This document shows positions 16,361-25,474 of a stretch of 45,407 nucleotides of DNA, piece after piece. Position numbers and translations under genes: made by a program. The stretch comes from Rhodanobacteraceae bacterium. GTDB lineage: Bacteria; Pseudomonadota; Gammaproteobacteria; Xanthomonadales; Rhodanobacteraceae. The stretch covers positions 1 through 45,407 of the forward strand of contig JAEUPP010000019.1 of the NCBI GenBank assembly GCA_016790075.1, written 5' to 3'. The notes under the pieces are model-generated. The model was not told the origin of the DNA. It was given only the letters and a program-made list of their open reading frames with translations, and searched no databases. Every line of letters begins with the position of its first letter. The stretch's first letter is position 1.

Positions 16361-17085
16361 ACTTCGACATTATTCCCGCTATCGACCTGCGTGACGGCAA
16401 CGTGGTGCGTCTGCGCCAGGGTGACTATTCCCAGCAAACCAGCTATCGCGTCGACCCGCTGCGCCTGGCGCATGACTACGCCGCTGCCGGTGCTGCCTGG
16501 CTCCATGTAGTCGACCTGGACGGCGCCCGCGCTGGCAGTCTCGCCAATTTCCGTCTGATAGAAGCGCTGGCGGGAACCGCCGTGCAGTTGCAGGCCGGTG
16601 GCGGTGTGCGTTCCGAAGACGATCTGCTGCGCCTGTTTGACGCTGGGGTAGCGCGCGTCGTGCTCGGTAGCGTGGCGGTACGCGAACCGGCGCGTGTCGA
16701 GACCTGGCTGCAGCGTTACGGTGCCGAGCGGCTGTGCATCGCCCTGGATACACGCGAGGAGAACGGTGTCTGGCGTCTGCCCAGCGAGGGCTGGACGCAG
16801 AGCGAAGCGCCGACCCTGGAAACGCTGGCGCTGCGGTATGCGGCGGCTGGCGCGGTTCATGTCCTGTGCACCGACATTCATCGCGATGGCATGCTGGCCG
16901 GACCGAATCTGTATCTGTACACACGCCTGCGGCAACTCGCGCCGGATCTGCGCGTGCAGGCCTCGGGCGGCGTGCGGGATATCGACGACGTGCGCGCCGT
17001 GCGCGAGCTGGGCCTGGCCGGTGTTGTCCTGGGGCGCAGCCTGCTCGAAGGCCGGCTCGTTCTGGCCGAGGCGCTGGCATGCTGA
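16357..17085 (+). CDS. hisA: ProFAR isomerase (phosphoribosylformimino-AICAR-P isomerase)
   Basis: A 242-aa TIM barrel catalysing the Amadori rearrangement of ProFAR to PRFAR. Seen: catalytic Asp in [48 protein letters not shown], the second acid in [14 protein letters not shown], and [11 protein letters not shown] with VLGRSLLEG for the phosphate sites. The GTG start at 16357 overlaps the hisH stop (GTGA). Its 3' end overlaps hisF by 7 bp. Confidence 0.97.
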   Translation: MNFDIIPAIDLRDGNVVRLRQGDYSQQTSYRVDPLRLAHDYAAAGAAWLHVVDLDGARAGSLANFRLIEALAGTAVQLQAGGGVRSEDDLLRLFDAGVARVVLGSVAVREPARVETWLQRYGAERLCIALDTREENGVWRLPSEGWTQSEAPTLETLALRYAAAGAVHVLCTDIHRDGMLAGPNLYLYTRLRQLAPDLRVQASGGVRDIDDVRAVRELGLAGVVLGRSLLEGRLVLAEALAC

Positions 17086-17849
17086 CGCGCCGCTTGATCC
17101 CTTGCCTGGACGTGCGCGACGGTCAGGTCGTCAAAGGGGTGCGTTTTCGCGACCACGTGGTGGTCGGCGACATACTCGAACTCGCCCTGCGCTATCGCGA
17201 CGAAGGTGCTGATGAACTCGTGTTTTACGACATCACGGCGAGTCCGCAACAGCGCGAGGTCGACTGTGGCTGGGTCGCGCGGGTGGCCGCGGTGATTGAT
17301 ATCCCGTTCTGTGTCGCTGGCGGTATCACCAGCGTCGAGTCGGCGCGCGCCGTGCTGCAGGCAGGGGCCGACAAGATCTCGGTCAACTCGCCGGCGCTGG
17401 CGCGGCCGGCGCTGATCAGCGAGCTGGCCGATGCATTCGGCGTACAGTGCGTCGTCGTCGGTATCGACAGCCTGCGTGATCCCGATGGGGAATGGCGGGT
17501 ACGTCAATACACGGGCGATCCAAGCAAGACCTGTGCGCTGGCACAACGCACGCTTGACTGGATAGAGGAAGCGACCGCCCGCGGTGCCGGTGAGATCGTG
17601 CTGAACTGCATGGGCGCGGATGGCGTGCGCGAAGGCTATGATGTGGAACAGCTGCGCGCCGCGCGCAGCCTTTGCAGCGTACCGCTGGTGGCGTCGGGCG
17701 GAGCGGGCAGGCTTGAACATTTCGCCACGGTTTTTGCCGATGCCGACGTCGATGCGGCGCTGGCGGCGAGCGTGTTTCACTCGGGCGGCATTGCACTGGG
17801 CTCGCTGAAGGCTTACCTGCGCGAGCAGGGTGTGAGGGTGCGGCCATGA
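17079..17849 (+). CDS. hisF: imidazole glycerol phosphate synthase, cyclase subunit
   Basis: A 256-aa TIM barrel that with HisH converts PRFAR to imidazole glycerol phosphate and AICAR. Seen: catalytic Asp in [53 protein letters not shown], the second Asp in [29 protein letters not shown], and [13 protein letters not shown] with [19 protein letters not shown] 17079 is the family start; the frame is open much further upstream but only across hisA. Overlaps hisIE by 4 bp. Confidence 0.97.
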   Translation: MLTRRLIPCLDVRDGQVVKGVRFRDHVVVGDILELALRYRDEGADELVFYDITASPQQREVDCGWVARVAAVIDIPFCVAGGITSVESARAVLQAGADKISVNSPALARPALISELADAFGVQCVVVGIDSLRDPDGEWRVRQYTGDPSKTCALAQRTLDWIEEATARGAGEIVLNCMGADGVREGYDVEQLRAARSLCSVPLVASGGAGRLEHFATVFADADVDAALAASVFHSGGIALGSLKAYLREQGVRVRP

Positions 17850-18454
17850 CGATTGACCCCGGCTCGCTCGACTGGGCCAAGGGCGAGGGCCTGTTGCCGG
17901 CGGTGGTGCAGCACTGGCGCAGCGGCGCTGTGCTCATGCAGGGCTGGATGAACGAAGCGGCGCTGCGGGCGACGCTGGCCAGCGGCAAGATAACGTTCTA
18001 CAGCCGCAGCAAGCAACGACTGTGGACCAAGGGGGAGACCTCGCAGCATTTCCTGCTGCTGCATGAGGTGATGACCGATTGCGACCGCGACAGCCTGCTG
18101 CTCCGCGCCCAGCCGCAGGGCCCTACCTGTCATCTGGGCAACGATAGCTGTTTCGGTGCCGAGGCAGCTCGAGTGCCCGACTTTCTCGGTGAACTCGATG
18201 CACTGGTAGCCGCGCGCGAGCGCGAACGGCCCGCAGGCAGCTATACGGCCAAGCTGTTCGAGTCGGGCTTGCGCCGCATTGCGCAAAAGGTCGGCGAGGA
18301 AGGTGTTGAGACCGCGTTGGCTGCCGTGGCCCAGGACGAGTCTGCGCTGGTTGGTGAGGCGGCCGATCTGCTGTTTCACTTGTGCGTGTTGCTGCGCGCG
18401 CGCGGCCTGTCGCTGGGTGATGCCATAGCAGAACTCGAACGCCGGCATCGTTGA
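17846..18454 (+). CDS. hisIE: phosphoribosyl-AMP cyclohydrolase / phosphoribosyl-ATP pyrophosphatase
   Basis: A 202-aa fusion for steps 2 and 3. The HisI half has [30 protein letters not shown], and metal-site [21 protein letters not shown]. The HisE half has a MazG-like helical bundle, [24 protein letters not shown] and [20 protein letters not shown], with the Glu and Asp pairs that bind magnesium. It is the last his gene. It ends at 18454 and the next gene starts within about 100 bp, so the GGDEF gene may be cotranscribed. Confidence 0.96.
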   Translation: MTIDPGSLDWAKGEGLLPAVVQHWRSGAVLMQGWMNEAALRATLASGKITFYSRSKQRLWTKGETSQHFLLLHEVMTDCDRDSLLLRAQPQGPTCHLGNDSCFGAEAARVPDFLGELDALVAARERERPAGSYTAKLFESGLRRIAQKVGEEGVETALAAVAQDESALVGEAADLLFHLCVLLRARGLSLGDAIAELERRHR

Positions 18455-18555
18455 GTTATCAGTGTTCCTGGCGCGTCGGTGGCTGCAATTGGGCAATTGG
18501 CTGTGCTGCGAAAATCCTTGCTAGACTCCGCGCAACGTGTGGCGGGGGGCTGCCG

Positions 18556-20205
18556 ATGCCGCAGCTGGACGATGGCCGGGCGGCTTGCGAAGGCCGCGAA
18601 CGCGAAGCGCGCCAGCTCGCGCTGATCCATCGCATCGCGCGCATCTCGGCTGAAAATCATCCGTTGCGTGCGCGCTTGCAGCAGATCGTGCGCCTGCTGA
18701 AAGAACATCTGCAGTGCGAGTTCGTGGGTTGCGTATCGATTGACTTGCGCGAAGGGCGTTTCCGCTGTGAGGCGCTGGCCACTGATATCCCGACTGTGAT
18801 CCATGTCGGCTATGGACGTGAACTCGGCAGCGGGGTCGTCGGCGAGGTCGCCGCAACCGGGCAGACCTTGTACGTGCCCGATGTCAGCCAGCATCCCAAC
18901 TATGTCGAGACCATGTCGGGCGCGCATTCGGAGCTCTGCGTCGCGATGCGCCATAACGGCGAAGTCATGGGTGTTCTCGATGCCGAAGCCACGCGCAAAG
19001 ATGCGTTCAGCGCCGAGATAGATCTGCTCGAAACGCTGGCTGAGCAACTGGCGGGGATGTTTGCGGCGGAGCGGCTCAATGCCGAGCAGCGCCAGCGCCT
19101 GGAGCTGCTGGTCATGCTCAATGAGTTGTCGCGTGTTGCGATCGAAGCCGAAGGTCTGGATCAGGCGCTGCTGAGCATAGTGAACTTCCTGCGCGATCGT
19201 TTCGTGCTGGAATCGGTAGGCATCATGCTGGCCGACCTGCATTCGCGGCGCCTGCGCTTCAAGGCGCACGCAGGAGTTTCCGTATTTCATGGCCGCAGCG
19301 GTGGTGATTGGCCTGAGACGCTCGGTGTCATCGGTCGTGCGTTCCGCTGCGGTCAGGCGCAATACGTCGCGGATGTAACGGCGGACCCCGATTATGTACT
19401 CGGCAATCCGGCGGTGACCACGGAATATGTGCTGCCCATCCGCCTGCGCGGCGAGCTGATCGGCCTGCTCAACTTCGAGGCTTCGGATCCGCAGGCGCTG
19501 GATGAGGCGAACCGACAGATGTTGGCGGCGCTGGCCGATCAGGTCGCTGGCGCCATACACCTTGCCGCTACCAACGCGCGCCTGCGTGAAATCAATCGCC
19601 TTGTCGAGGAAAAGTCATTCGCGCTTTCCCAGGCCAATCTGCGCTTGCGCGAAGCCAATCAGCAGCTCGAGAAACTGTCGAATTGCGACGGGCTTACGGG
19701 TATCGCCAACCGGCGCTGCTTCGACGAAGTGCTCGCCACCGAATGGAGCAGGGCGCAACGTCACGGCGACTCGATTGCGCTGTTGTTGCTCGATATCGAC
19801 GACTTCAAGAGCTACAACGACGGCTACGGCCATCTCGCGGGCGACGATGCACTGCGCCAGGTCGCGCGGGCACTTAGCGGGTCGCTGGTGCGTGCCGAGG
19901 ATAGCGTGGCGCGTTACGGCGGTGAGGAGTTTGGCGTGCTGTTGCCACAGACTTCGCTGGCCGAAGCGCTGAATGTCGCGGCGCATGTTGCGCATGCCGT
20001 TGCACAGCTTGCCCTGCCACATGCTTTTTCGCGCGCTGCGCCCTATTTGACCGTGAGCATCGGTGTAGCTGCGTTGGTGCCACATGCCGAGCAGGATGCG
20101 CTTACGCTGGTGACGCGCGCCGACGGCGCGCTCTATCGCGCCAAGATGCAGGGGCGTAATCGCATCGAGTCTGCCGCGACTTCGTTCGCCCTCACGGCGA
20201 CTTGA
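18556..20205 (+). CDS. diguanylate cyclase: GAF-GAF-GGDEF
   Basis: A 549-aa cytosolic c-di-GMP synthase. The first GAF is at about 40-165 (LHRIARISAE..., RELGSGVVGEVAATGQTLYVPDVSQHPNYVE, MGVLDAEA). The second GAF is at about 195-335 (LGVIGRAFRCGQAQYVADVTADPDYV, LIGLLNFEA). A coiled coil follows (LREINRLVEEKSFALSQANLRLREANQQLEKL). GGDEF runs from CDGLTGIANRRCFDE with the active loop RYGGEEF. The inhibitory I-site RAED lies exactly five residues before the loop, so product inhibition is expected. I prefer ATG 18556 with a G-rich ribosome site 6 nt upstream; a TTG at 18451 overlapping the hisIE stop is possible but adds an odd Cys/Trp-rich leader. Confidence 0.88.
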   Translation: MPQLDDGRAACEGREREARQLALIHRIARISAENHPLRARLQQIVRLLKEHLQCEFVGCVSIDLREGRFRCEALATDIPTVIHVGYGRELGSGVVGEVAATGQTLYVPDVSQHPNYVETMSGAHSELCVAMRHNGEVMGVLDAEATRKDAFSAEIDLLETLAEQLAGMFAAERLNAEQRQRLELLVMLNELSRVAIEAEGLDQALLSIVNFLRDRFVLESVGIMLADLHSRRLRFKAHAGVSVFHGRSGGDWPETLGVIGRAFRCGQAQYVADVTADPDYVLGNPAVTTEYVLPIRLRGELIGLLNFEASDPQALDEANRQMLAALADQVAGAIHLAATNARLREINRLVEEKSFALSQANLRLREANQQLEKLSNCDGLTGIANRRCFDEVLATEWSRAQRHGDSIALLLLDIDDFKSYNDGYGHLAGDDALRQVARALSGSLVRAEDSVARYGGEEFGVLLPQTSLAEALNVAAHVAHAVAQLALPHAFSRAAPYLTVSIGVAALVPHAEQDALTLVTRADGALYRAKMQGRNRIESAATSFALTAT

Positions 20206-20228
20206 GCCGGCGGCCGGCCTCCTCGGCC

Positions 20229-20247
20229 GCAGCGCAGTCGGCGCTGC
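20229..20247. terminator. hairpin between convergent genes
   Basis: GCAGCGC-AGTCG-GCGCTGC is a perfect 7-bp stem between the ends of the GGDEF gene (plus strand) and the C13 peptidase gene (minus strand). It could end both transcripts; no T tract. Confidence 0.4.
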
Positions 20248-20268
20248 CTGCTGCGCACCCTCCAGCCT

Positions 20269-21366
20269 TCACGGCCTTGCGCTGCTTGCCTCCGATCGGC
20301 TGCTGGCGTCCGCTGCAACCGCGAAGGGTTGCACTGGTCCTAGGGTAACGCCGCGGCGCCATTGTGCGAGTTTGGCCTCGATCAGCGGTGTACTCGCGAT
20401 TTGCGGTTCAGAGGCGGGCTGATTTTCGGCCCGTTCCCAGTCGCCGACCAACTGGCGTGCGATCTCGAAGGCGCCGCGGAAGGTGTCGGTCTGGTTAAGC
20501 CCTTCGACCAGGAACGCCTTGCCGAAATAGGTGATGTCCGAGTCCACGCCACAGCCGAACGAAGTGCGGTCGGCGCGCGCGGCGGTAATGACCATGCTGG
20601 TCGAGTTTTTCAGGCCTTCGAGAAATCCGCCGGAATAGCAGGCTGAGATAATGCTGACTCGCCAGCGGAACGGTCGCGCACTGAGTGTGCGCGACAGGTC
20701 TTCCGCGGCAATCCAGTCCAGCGGCATCAGATCCATGCCGACGTAAAGGTTATGCTCCTCATCGCCGTGGCTGGTCATGAACAGCAGCAGGATGTCCTCG
20801 TCGGGATCAAAGCGGTCGTGCTCCAGCAGCCCGTCGAGTACAAGCTCTAGATTGGTCCAGGTTGCCAGCGGCCGCGTTTCAACCGTAGCGGGATTGTTCG
20901 CGAGTACGACGACACGGTCGCGTGCGCCATAGCGTTCTGAGAACAACTTGTCCACATATTCAACTTCGTTGCGGAACACATTTTCGTCGCCGTCGCCTGC
21001 AAACGCGACTACGTAGAGATCGGTGTGTCCCGGAGTCTGCGGACGCAGCGCAGCCAGCGCCTCGTCGACAAGACGGTACTGGTCGTACAACACGCGCTCG
21101 GGGCTGTAGTCTGGCGCTTTGGGTTCCTCGCCGGCGGCGAGTGCCGGGAACCAGCGTGACAGGAAATCTCGCGTCGCGGCGAGGTTGGCAAGCAGCGGTT
21201 CGGGGTCAAGCCTGACCTCGCTCGGTGCTGCAGCGGAGGGTCCTGTCACTGCGATCGGTGCCTGTCCCGGCGTCTCGCTCACGACTTGCCGGTCACGCAG
21301 CCAGAAGCCTAGCCCCACGCCTGTCAGCAGCGCGAACGCAAGCCGCGCGGCAGCGCTGCCGGTCAT
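20269..21366 (-). CDS. membrane-anchored C13-family caspase-like cysteine peptidase
   Basis: A 365-aa protein with one N-terminal membrane segment (LAFALLTGVGLGFWL) and a periplasmic or extracytoplasmic caspase-fold domain. The pattern is the peptidase C13 (legumain/GPI8-like) bacterial type: DLYVVAFAGDGDENVFRNEVEYVDKLF, DEDILLLFMTSHGDEEHNLYVG with catalytic His200, and VSIISACYSGGFLEGLKNSTSMVITAARADRTSFGC with nucleophile Cys243. Both catalytic residues are present. It starts 10 nt after the mtnC stop, so it appears to be the fourth gene of the mtnB-mtnD-mtnC operon. Its substrate is unknown. There are no repeats or CHAT-type partners nearby. Confidence 0.85.
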   Translation of the reverse strand: MTGSAAARLAFALLTGVGLGFWLRDRQVVSETPGQAPIAVTGPSAAAPSEVRLDPEPLLANLAATRDFLSRWFPALAAGEEPKAPDYSPERVLYDQYRLVDEALAALRPQTPGHTDLYVVAFAGDGDENVFRNEVEYVDKLFSERYGARDRVVVLANNPATVETRPLATWTNLELVLDGLLEHDRFDPDEDILLLFMTSHGDEEHNLYVGMDLMPLDWIAAEDLSRTLSARPFRWRVSIISACYSGGFLEGLKNSTSMVITAARADRTSFGCGVDSDITYFGKAFLVEGLNQTDTFRGAFEIARQLVGDWERAENQPASEPQIASTPLIEAKLAQWRRGVTLGPVQPFAVAADASSRSEASSARP

Positions 21367-21376
21367 CGCCTAGCGC

Positions 21377-22057
21377 TCAGACTGCGATCGCGTCGAAGTC
21401 GCCGACGCAGGGATGCTGGCTGTCGGCCGGGCATTGCAGCGGTGGGCGGCACAGCCAGATGGTCTGCAGGCCAGCGCTGCTTGCGGCGTCAAGTTCCTCG
21501 ACTATGTCGGAGAGGAACAGGATGTCCTGCGGCGCCAGACCTATGGCGGCGGCGATTCGCGCGTAGGAGCTGGCCTCGCGCTTGGCGCCGATTTCGGTAT
21601 CGAAATGGCCATCGAACAGGACCGACAGATCACCTGCTTCGCTATGGCGGAAAAAAAGCTTCTGTGCCGCGACCGAGCCTGAGGAATAGACGTATAGCGG
21701 CAGCCCCTGTGCTTTCCACGCGCGCAGCTGAGCCGCTACTTCGGGGTATACATGTGCGCGGTATGCTCCGGCGCGATAGCCTGCTTCCCAGATCATTCCC
21801 TGCAAAGCCTTGAGCGGCGTCGCCTTGCGGTCTTCATCTATCCAGCGGCGCAAGGTCGCGACAAGTCCCGGGACATCGTCCGGGGCCAGTCCAGCCTCTT
21901 GCGCTGTGGCTGCCAGCCAACGGTCTACCTCCGGGTTAGCCGCGTTCGCAGCGACAAAAGCATCAAGGTGATCGCGCGCATACGGAAAGAGCACGTCCTT
22001 GACGAAACTGACGGAGCTGGTTGTACCTTCGATGTCGGTAAGGATTGCGCGGGTCAT
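21377..22057 (-). CDS. mtnC: enolase-phosphatase E1 (methionine salvage)
   Basis: A HAD enzyme that enolises and dephosphorylates 2,3-diketo-5-methylthiopentyl-1-phosphate to the acireductone. 226 aa. Seen: motif [25 protein letters not shown] (D-x-E form typical of MtnC), [66 protein letters not shown], and [14 protein letters not shown] chose ATG 22057, where the family begins, over TTG 22093. The gene sits between mtnD and the C13 peptidase. Confidence 0.95.
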   Translation of the reverse strand: MTRAILTDIEGTTSSVSFVKDVLFPYARDHLDAFVAANAANPEVDRWLAATAQEAGLAPDDVPGLVATLRRWIDEDRKATPLKALQGMIWEAGYRAGAYRAHVYPEVAAQLRAWKAQGLPLYVYSSGSVAAQKLFFRHSEAGDLSVLFDGHFDTEIGAKREASSYARIAAAIGLAPQDILFLSDIVEELDAASSAGLQTIWLCRPPLQCPADSQHPCVGDFDAIAV

Positions 22058-22112
22058 GGTGCGGTCGTCGGACGGCAGGCAGGTTGGTGGCAACCGGTGA
22101 GCGAGGCGGCAA

Positions 22113-22658
22113 TCATGCGGTAAGGCGCGGAAACTGTGCGGCGATATCGCTGCCGGTGTAGTTCGCTACCCAGCCTTCCTTGTTCGTGAACAGGCGGATA
22201 GCGACAAAGTGCGGCTGTTCGCCCATGTCGAACCAATGGCGCGTGCCGTCGGGTACGCCAATCAGATCGCCCTGCATGCAAAGCACTTCGTAGACCCTGT
22301 CTGCGATGTGCAAGGTAAACAGGCCGCGGCCAGCCACGAAGAAACGCACTTCGTCTTCGGAGTGGGTGTGTTCGTTGAGGAATTTCTGGCGCAATGCCGC
22401 CTTGTCCGGGTGATCGGCGTTCAGGCTGATCACGTCGACGGCCTGATAGCCCTCGGCCTGCATCAGTCGGGTTATGTCGCCACGGTAGGCTTCGATGACG
22501 GTCTCGGAGGCAGCACCAGGGCTTATCTCCGCGGCGGCCTGCCAGTTTTCAAAACGCACGCCGACCTGAGCTAGCTCAGCGCTGATCCGGGCGTGTTCCG
22601 CCGTTTCCAGTAGTGGCTGAGCGGGTTGAGTCTCGGCATAGATGCGCAAGCGGCTCAT
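22113..22658 (-). CDS. mtnD: acireductone dioxygenase
   Basis: A cupin metalloenzyme of methionine salvage that converts acireductone + O2 to 4-methylthio-2-oxobutanoate and formate with Fe(II), or off-pathway products with Ni. 181 aa, normal length. The metal site is [14 protein letters not shown] (H-x-H plus Glu), completed by the His of [29 protein letters not shown] precedes it as in the family. The ATG overlaps the mtnB stop by 4 bp. Confidence 0.96.
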   Translation of the reverse strand: MSRLRIYAETQPAQPLLETAEHARISAELAQVGVRFENWQAAAEISPGAASETVIEAYRGDITRLMQAEGYQAVDVISLNADHPDKAALRQKFLNEHTHSEDEVRFFVAGRGLFTLHIADRVYEVLCMQGDLIGVPDGTRHWFDMGEQPHFVAIRLFTNKEGWVANYTGSDIAAQFPRLTA

Positions 22659-23296
22659 GCGCGCAATCTCCTTAGATCCAGTTCGACCGCGAGCAGAAAC
22701 TCAAAGGCTTCGAGATGGCGTTTGGCGTCGGCCATGGTACGGCCCCAGGTATAGATGCCGTGGCCGTCTATCAAGTAGCCGTGCAGCGCCTTGCCAGCAG
22801 CTAACCAGGCGTCGATTTGCGCGACGAGCTCGGGCATGTGCTGAGTGTTGGGAAACACCGGCAGATCAAGTTCGCTGTCGTGTGTGGTAAAGCCGGTGAT
22901 CGCTTTTTGCAGTTCGAGCCCACTGAAACGGATCAGACCCTGCGCGGCATAAAGACGCGAGGCGACCGTCTGATTGAGCGAATGCGTATGCAGTACGGCA
23001 CCGATATTGGCGTCGTGCCGGTACATCTGAACGTGCAGTAGCGTTTCAGCCGAAGGTCGTGCCGCTGTGCCGACCGCATTGCCTTGGAGATCAACCAGCA
23101 TGATGTCGTCGGCGCCAAGGCGGCCCTTGTCGCGCCCGGAAATCGTCACAGCGGCATGAGCCGCGTCATAACGCCGGGAGAAGTTGCTGCTTGTGGCTGG
23201 GGTCCAGCCACGTGCGCCAAGCTCACGGCCGGCTTCGGCAATTTCGCGCGCGCACTGCGCTAGACGTTCCACGTCGGGGACTAACGATTCGCTCAT
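22655..23296 (-). CDS. mtnB: methylthioribulose-1-phosphate dehydratase
   Basis: A class-II aldolase/adducin-fold zinc enzyme, methylthioribulose-1-P to the diketo phosphate. 213 aa. Seen: [19 protein letters not shown], the zinc His pair in [45 protein letters not shown], and [30 protein letters not shown] with the third His. First gene of mtnB-mtnD-mtnC-C13. No mtnA or mtnP is in the window. The 550-bp region upstream holds a strong hairpin. Confidence 0.95.
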   Translation of the reverse strand: MSESLVPDVERLAQCAREIAEAGRELGARGWTPATSSNFSRRYDAAHAAVTISGRDKGRLGADDIMLVDLQGNAVGTAARPSAETLLHVQMYRHDANIGAVLHTHSLNQTVASRLYAAQGLIRFSGLELQKAITGFTTHDSELDLPVFPNTQHMPELVAQIDAWLAAGKALHGYLIDGHGIYTWGRTMADAKRHLEAFEFLLAVELDLRRLRA

Positions 23297-23425
23297 GGAG
23301 TCGGAAAGGCTGGCGGGTGGCCACTATACCCGAGCAGGGCGCGGGCTGTGACGACAGCTACATGCGCGTGCAAGCGCGCGCCGTCATTGGGAAAGAAGGG
23401 AATAAACCGGGGAAAAGTCGCTGCC

Positions 23426-23469
23426 CGGATGCGTCCAGACCGAGGAGCTAACCCGTCTGAACGCATCCG
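23426..23469 (-). promoter_or_regulatory. long hairpin upstream of mtnB, possible leader RNA structure
   Basis: The arms are 23426-23440 and 23455-23469, with a 14-nt loop. On the plus strand the stem has one C-A mismatch. On the minus strand, the strand that would be the mtnB leader, that pair becomes U-G, giving 15 consecutive pairs. This strand asymmetry favours a function as minus-strand RNA. I do not recognise a SAM or SAH riboswitch core. It could be an attenuator, an RNA-stability element or a terminator of an upstream transcript. Confidence 0.5.
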
Positions 23470-23519
23470 AGCCGCATTCCGAGGGGCCCACTGCCAAGTG
23501 TATTTCCCGCGGACCTTGA

Positions 23520-23768
23520 TCATAACCGCTGTGCTTCCGCCTCGCTAACGAGGGGTTGTGGATAAGCCGTGGATTGCTTGTGAGCCTGGGTCACAATGTC
23601 CACTATGTTCAACGGCTTAAAGAATTTTTCGAGATCGGGGGGAAACTGTGCATAGCCGGTGGGCAAATCGAGCCCGACTGCGAAATGGTTTGCTAAGTCG
23701 TTGAGTACAAAGGGTTTCGTCAGAATGTCGCGGGAACAGCGCGGAAACTGTTGTGGCTGTGCTTTAAG
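23520..23768 (-). pseudogene. gene remnant, receiver-like C-terminal piece (tentative)
   Basis: An 82-codon open frame without ATG, GTG or TTG at its head. It reads CSRDILTKPFVLNDLANHFAVGLDLP, then TGYAQFPPDLEKFFKPLNIVDIVTQ, AHKQSTAYPQPLVSEAEAQRL. The composition is protein-like. The ILTKPFVLNDL segment resembles the Lys-Pro switch region at the end of a response-regulator receiver domain. An in-frame TAA lies just upstream, so the 5' part of the gene is missing. It is probably a decayed gene; a non-standard start is the alternative. Confidence 0.35.
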
Positions 23769-23811
23769 TTATTGATCTTGCGAGAAGCTACTGCCCGGCG
23801 CCGGCGAAATG

Positions 23812-23836
23812 CCGGGGCCAGCAATGCTGGCCCCGG
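23812..23836 (-). terminator. terminator hairpin of the APC permease gene
   Basis: CCGGGGCCAGC-AAT-GCTGGCCCCGG is an 11-bp perfect GC-rich stem with a 3-nt loop, 10 nt beyond the stop of the minus-strand permease gene. It is followed by a weak T-containing segment (CATTTCG). Confidence 0.7.
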
Positions 23837-23846
23837 GGTGTTCAGC

Positions 23847-25325
23847 TCAGCGGCTGTTCTTGGCGAGATCGCTGTGACGCAGGCCATACATGGCATAGAG
23901 GATGAGGCCGAGCACGCTCCACCCGGCGAATACGGTCAGTGCCTTGCTGGAGAGGTTCACAAACAGCAGCAGGCAGCCGAGAACGGCGAGCGGGCAGACG
24001 ACCCAGACCATGGGGGTGCGGAAGGGGCGCGCACGGCCTGGTTGCGTACGGCGCAGGATCATGACACCGACGGCAACCGCAATAAACGCAAACAAGGTGC
24101 CGGAATTCGAGATATCGGCAAGGATGCCGACTGGGAACATGGCCGCGAACAGCGATACGGCAACGCCGGTAATCATCGTGATGATATGCGGCGTGTGGAA
24201 GGTCGGATGTACCCGCGAGCAGATCTCCGGCAGCAGCCCGTCGCGCGACATCACGAAGAAGATACGGGTCTGGCCGTAGATCATCATCAGAATGACCGAG
24301 GGCAGCGCGAGACTTGCGGCCATGCCGACGAGGTAGGCAACGGTGTTCTTATCGAGCGAGCGCAGTACGTGAGCCAGTGGTTCGTTGCTGCAGACCAGCG
24401 CCATGGAGTTCGCGCAGGCCGCAGTCATGGCTTCGCTGCCAGGTTCAAGCAGTTTGCCGGCGGCGTCGTACAGGGGTTGAGCGCCGGCGGCGCCGACCGC
24501 ACCGTAACCGACCAGCAGATAGAACACCGTACAAACCGCGAGCGAGCCGATCAGGCCGATAGGAATATTGCGATTCGGGTTCTTGGTCTCCTCGGCCGCT
24601 GTCGACACGGCGTCGAAGCCGACATAGGCAAAGAATATCGAGGCTGCGGCACCGAGCACACCGACACCACCCATTGGCGTGCCCCAGCCAGTCGGCATGA
24701 ACGGCTCAAAGTTGGGAGCCTTCGCAGCCGGTACGGCCAGGATGACGAACGCGGTCAGCGCCGTAATCTTGATCGCCACCAGCACGGCGTTGACCCAGGC
24801 GCTCTTGGAGGTTCCTATAATGAGCAGCGCAGTGATCACGAGCGAGATCGCAAAGGCCAGCAGGTTGAAACCGCCACCGCTGTACGGCCCGGTCTGCAGA
24901 AACTGCGGCAATCCTATGTTCGCGGCGTTCAACAACCCGTTGACATAACCGGACCAACCGACCGCAACAGCTCCGGCTGCAACCGCATATTCGAGTACCA
25001 GCGCCCAGCCAACGACCCAGGCCAGTGCTTCGCCGAGTACGGCATAGGTATAGGTATAGGCCGATCCAGACACCGGCACCATCGAAGCGAGTTCTGCGTA
25101 GGCCAGCGCGGCCAGTGCGCAGACAATGGCAGCAATCACGAAGGCAACCATCATGCCGGGGCCGGCCTTCTGCGCTGCTTCGGCGGTCAGCACGAAAATG
25201 CCTGTGCCGATGATGGCGCCGATGCCGAGCATGGTCAGCTGCAGTGCACCGAGTTGCCGTTTGAGGCTCTTCTTCTCGGCGTTTTCCAGAATCTGGTCGA
25301 GCGGTTTGACGCGCCAGAAAATCAT
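23847..25325 (-). CDS. APC-superfamily amino-acid permease (CAT-like)
   Basis: A 492-aa inner-membrane cation-coupled amino-acid transporter with about 12-14 membrane helices. The first helix has the consensus LTMLGIGAIIGTGIFVLTAEAAQKAGPG. SGSAYTYTYAVLGEALAWVVGWALVLEY follows, then FFAYVGFDAVSTAAEETKNPNRNIPIGLIGSL in the middle, the helix-8/9 loop with QTRIFFVMSRDGLLP, and a cytosolic stretch RRTQPGRARPFRTP. This is the YfnA/cationic amino-acid transporter type; the substrate cannot be read. I chose ATG 25325 (MIFWRVKPLDQ), with GGAGGGG 7 nt upstream; the frame reaches 25340. Confidence 0.9.
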   Translation of the reverse strand: MIFWRVKPLDQILENAEKKSLKRQLGALQLTMLGIGAIIGTGIFVLTAEAAQKAGPGMMVAFVIAAIVCALAALAYAELASMVPVSGSAYTYTYAVLGEALAWVVGWALVLEYAVAAGAVAVGWSGYVNGLLNAANIGLPQFLQTGPYSGGGFNLLAFAISLVITALLIIGTSKSAWVNAVLVAIKITALTAFVILAVPAAKAPNFEPFMPTGWGTPMGGVGVLGAAASIFFAYVGFDAVSTAAEETKNPNRNIPIGLIGSLAVCTVFYLLVGYGAVGAAGAQPLYDAAGKLLEPGSEAMTAACANSMALVCSNEPLAHVLRSLDKNTVAYLVGMAASLALPSVILMMIYGQTRIFFVMSRDGLLPEICSRVHPTFHTPHIITMITGVAVSLFAAMFPVGILADISNSGTLFAFIAVAVGVMILRRTQPGRARPFRTPMVWVVCPLAVLGCLLLFVNLSSKALTVFAGWSVLGLILYAMYGLRHSDLAKNSR

Positions 25326-25474
25326 TAGCATCCCCTCCACGATGTTTACTGTGACCCGGCGCCATCAGCAGCAAACCTGCCTGCGAAGCCTGGCGTGCTT
25401 TCGCGCCATTGGAATGGAGCGCGACAAAACCGCGCTAAAATACGCGACCCTCTCTAGGCCAGCAAGCGCCCCCG

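Larger units (their letters stand above)
23297..23846 (-). promoter_or_regulatory. intergenic region upstream of mtnB
   Basis: About 550 bp between the APC permease stop and mtnB. Contents from the permease end: terminator hairpin (23812-23836), an 82-codon frame without a start (23520-23768), and a 15-bp-stem hairpin (23426-23469) about 130 nt upstream of mtnB. The mtnB promoter must lie here, but I cannot fix its boxes. Confidence 0.5.

Noticed and set aside
23426-23469. SAM or SAH riboswitch
   Set aside because: The conserved core sequences of these riboswitch classes could not be found; only a simple long hairpin is visible.
23557-23565. Perfect DnaA box (TTATCCACA on the minus strand)
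   Set aside because: A single 9-mer is expected by chance about once in every three windows of this size, and no clustered boxes, AT-rich unwinding region or dnaA/dnaN genes are nearby.
23751-25328. 525-codon plus-strand open frame opposite the APC permease
   Set aside because: Its composition (Arg, His, Gly-rich, no family pattern) is that of the complement of a GC-rich membrane-protein gene; the minus strand encodes a clear permease.
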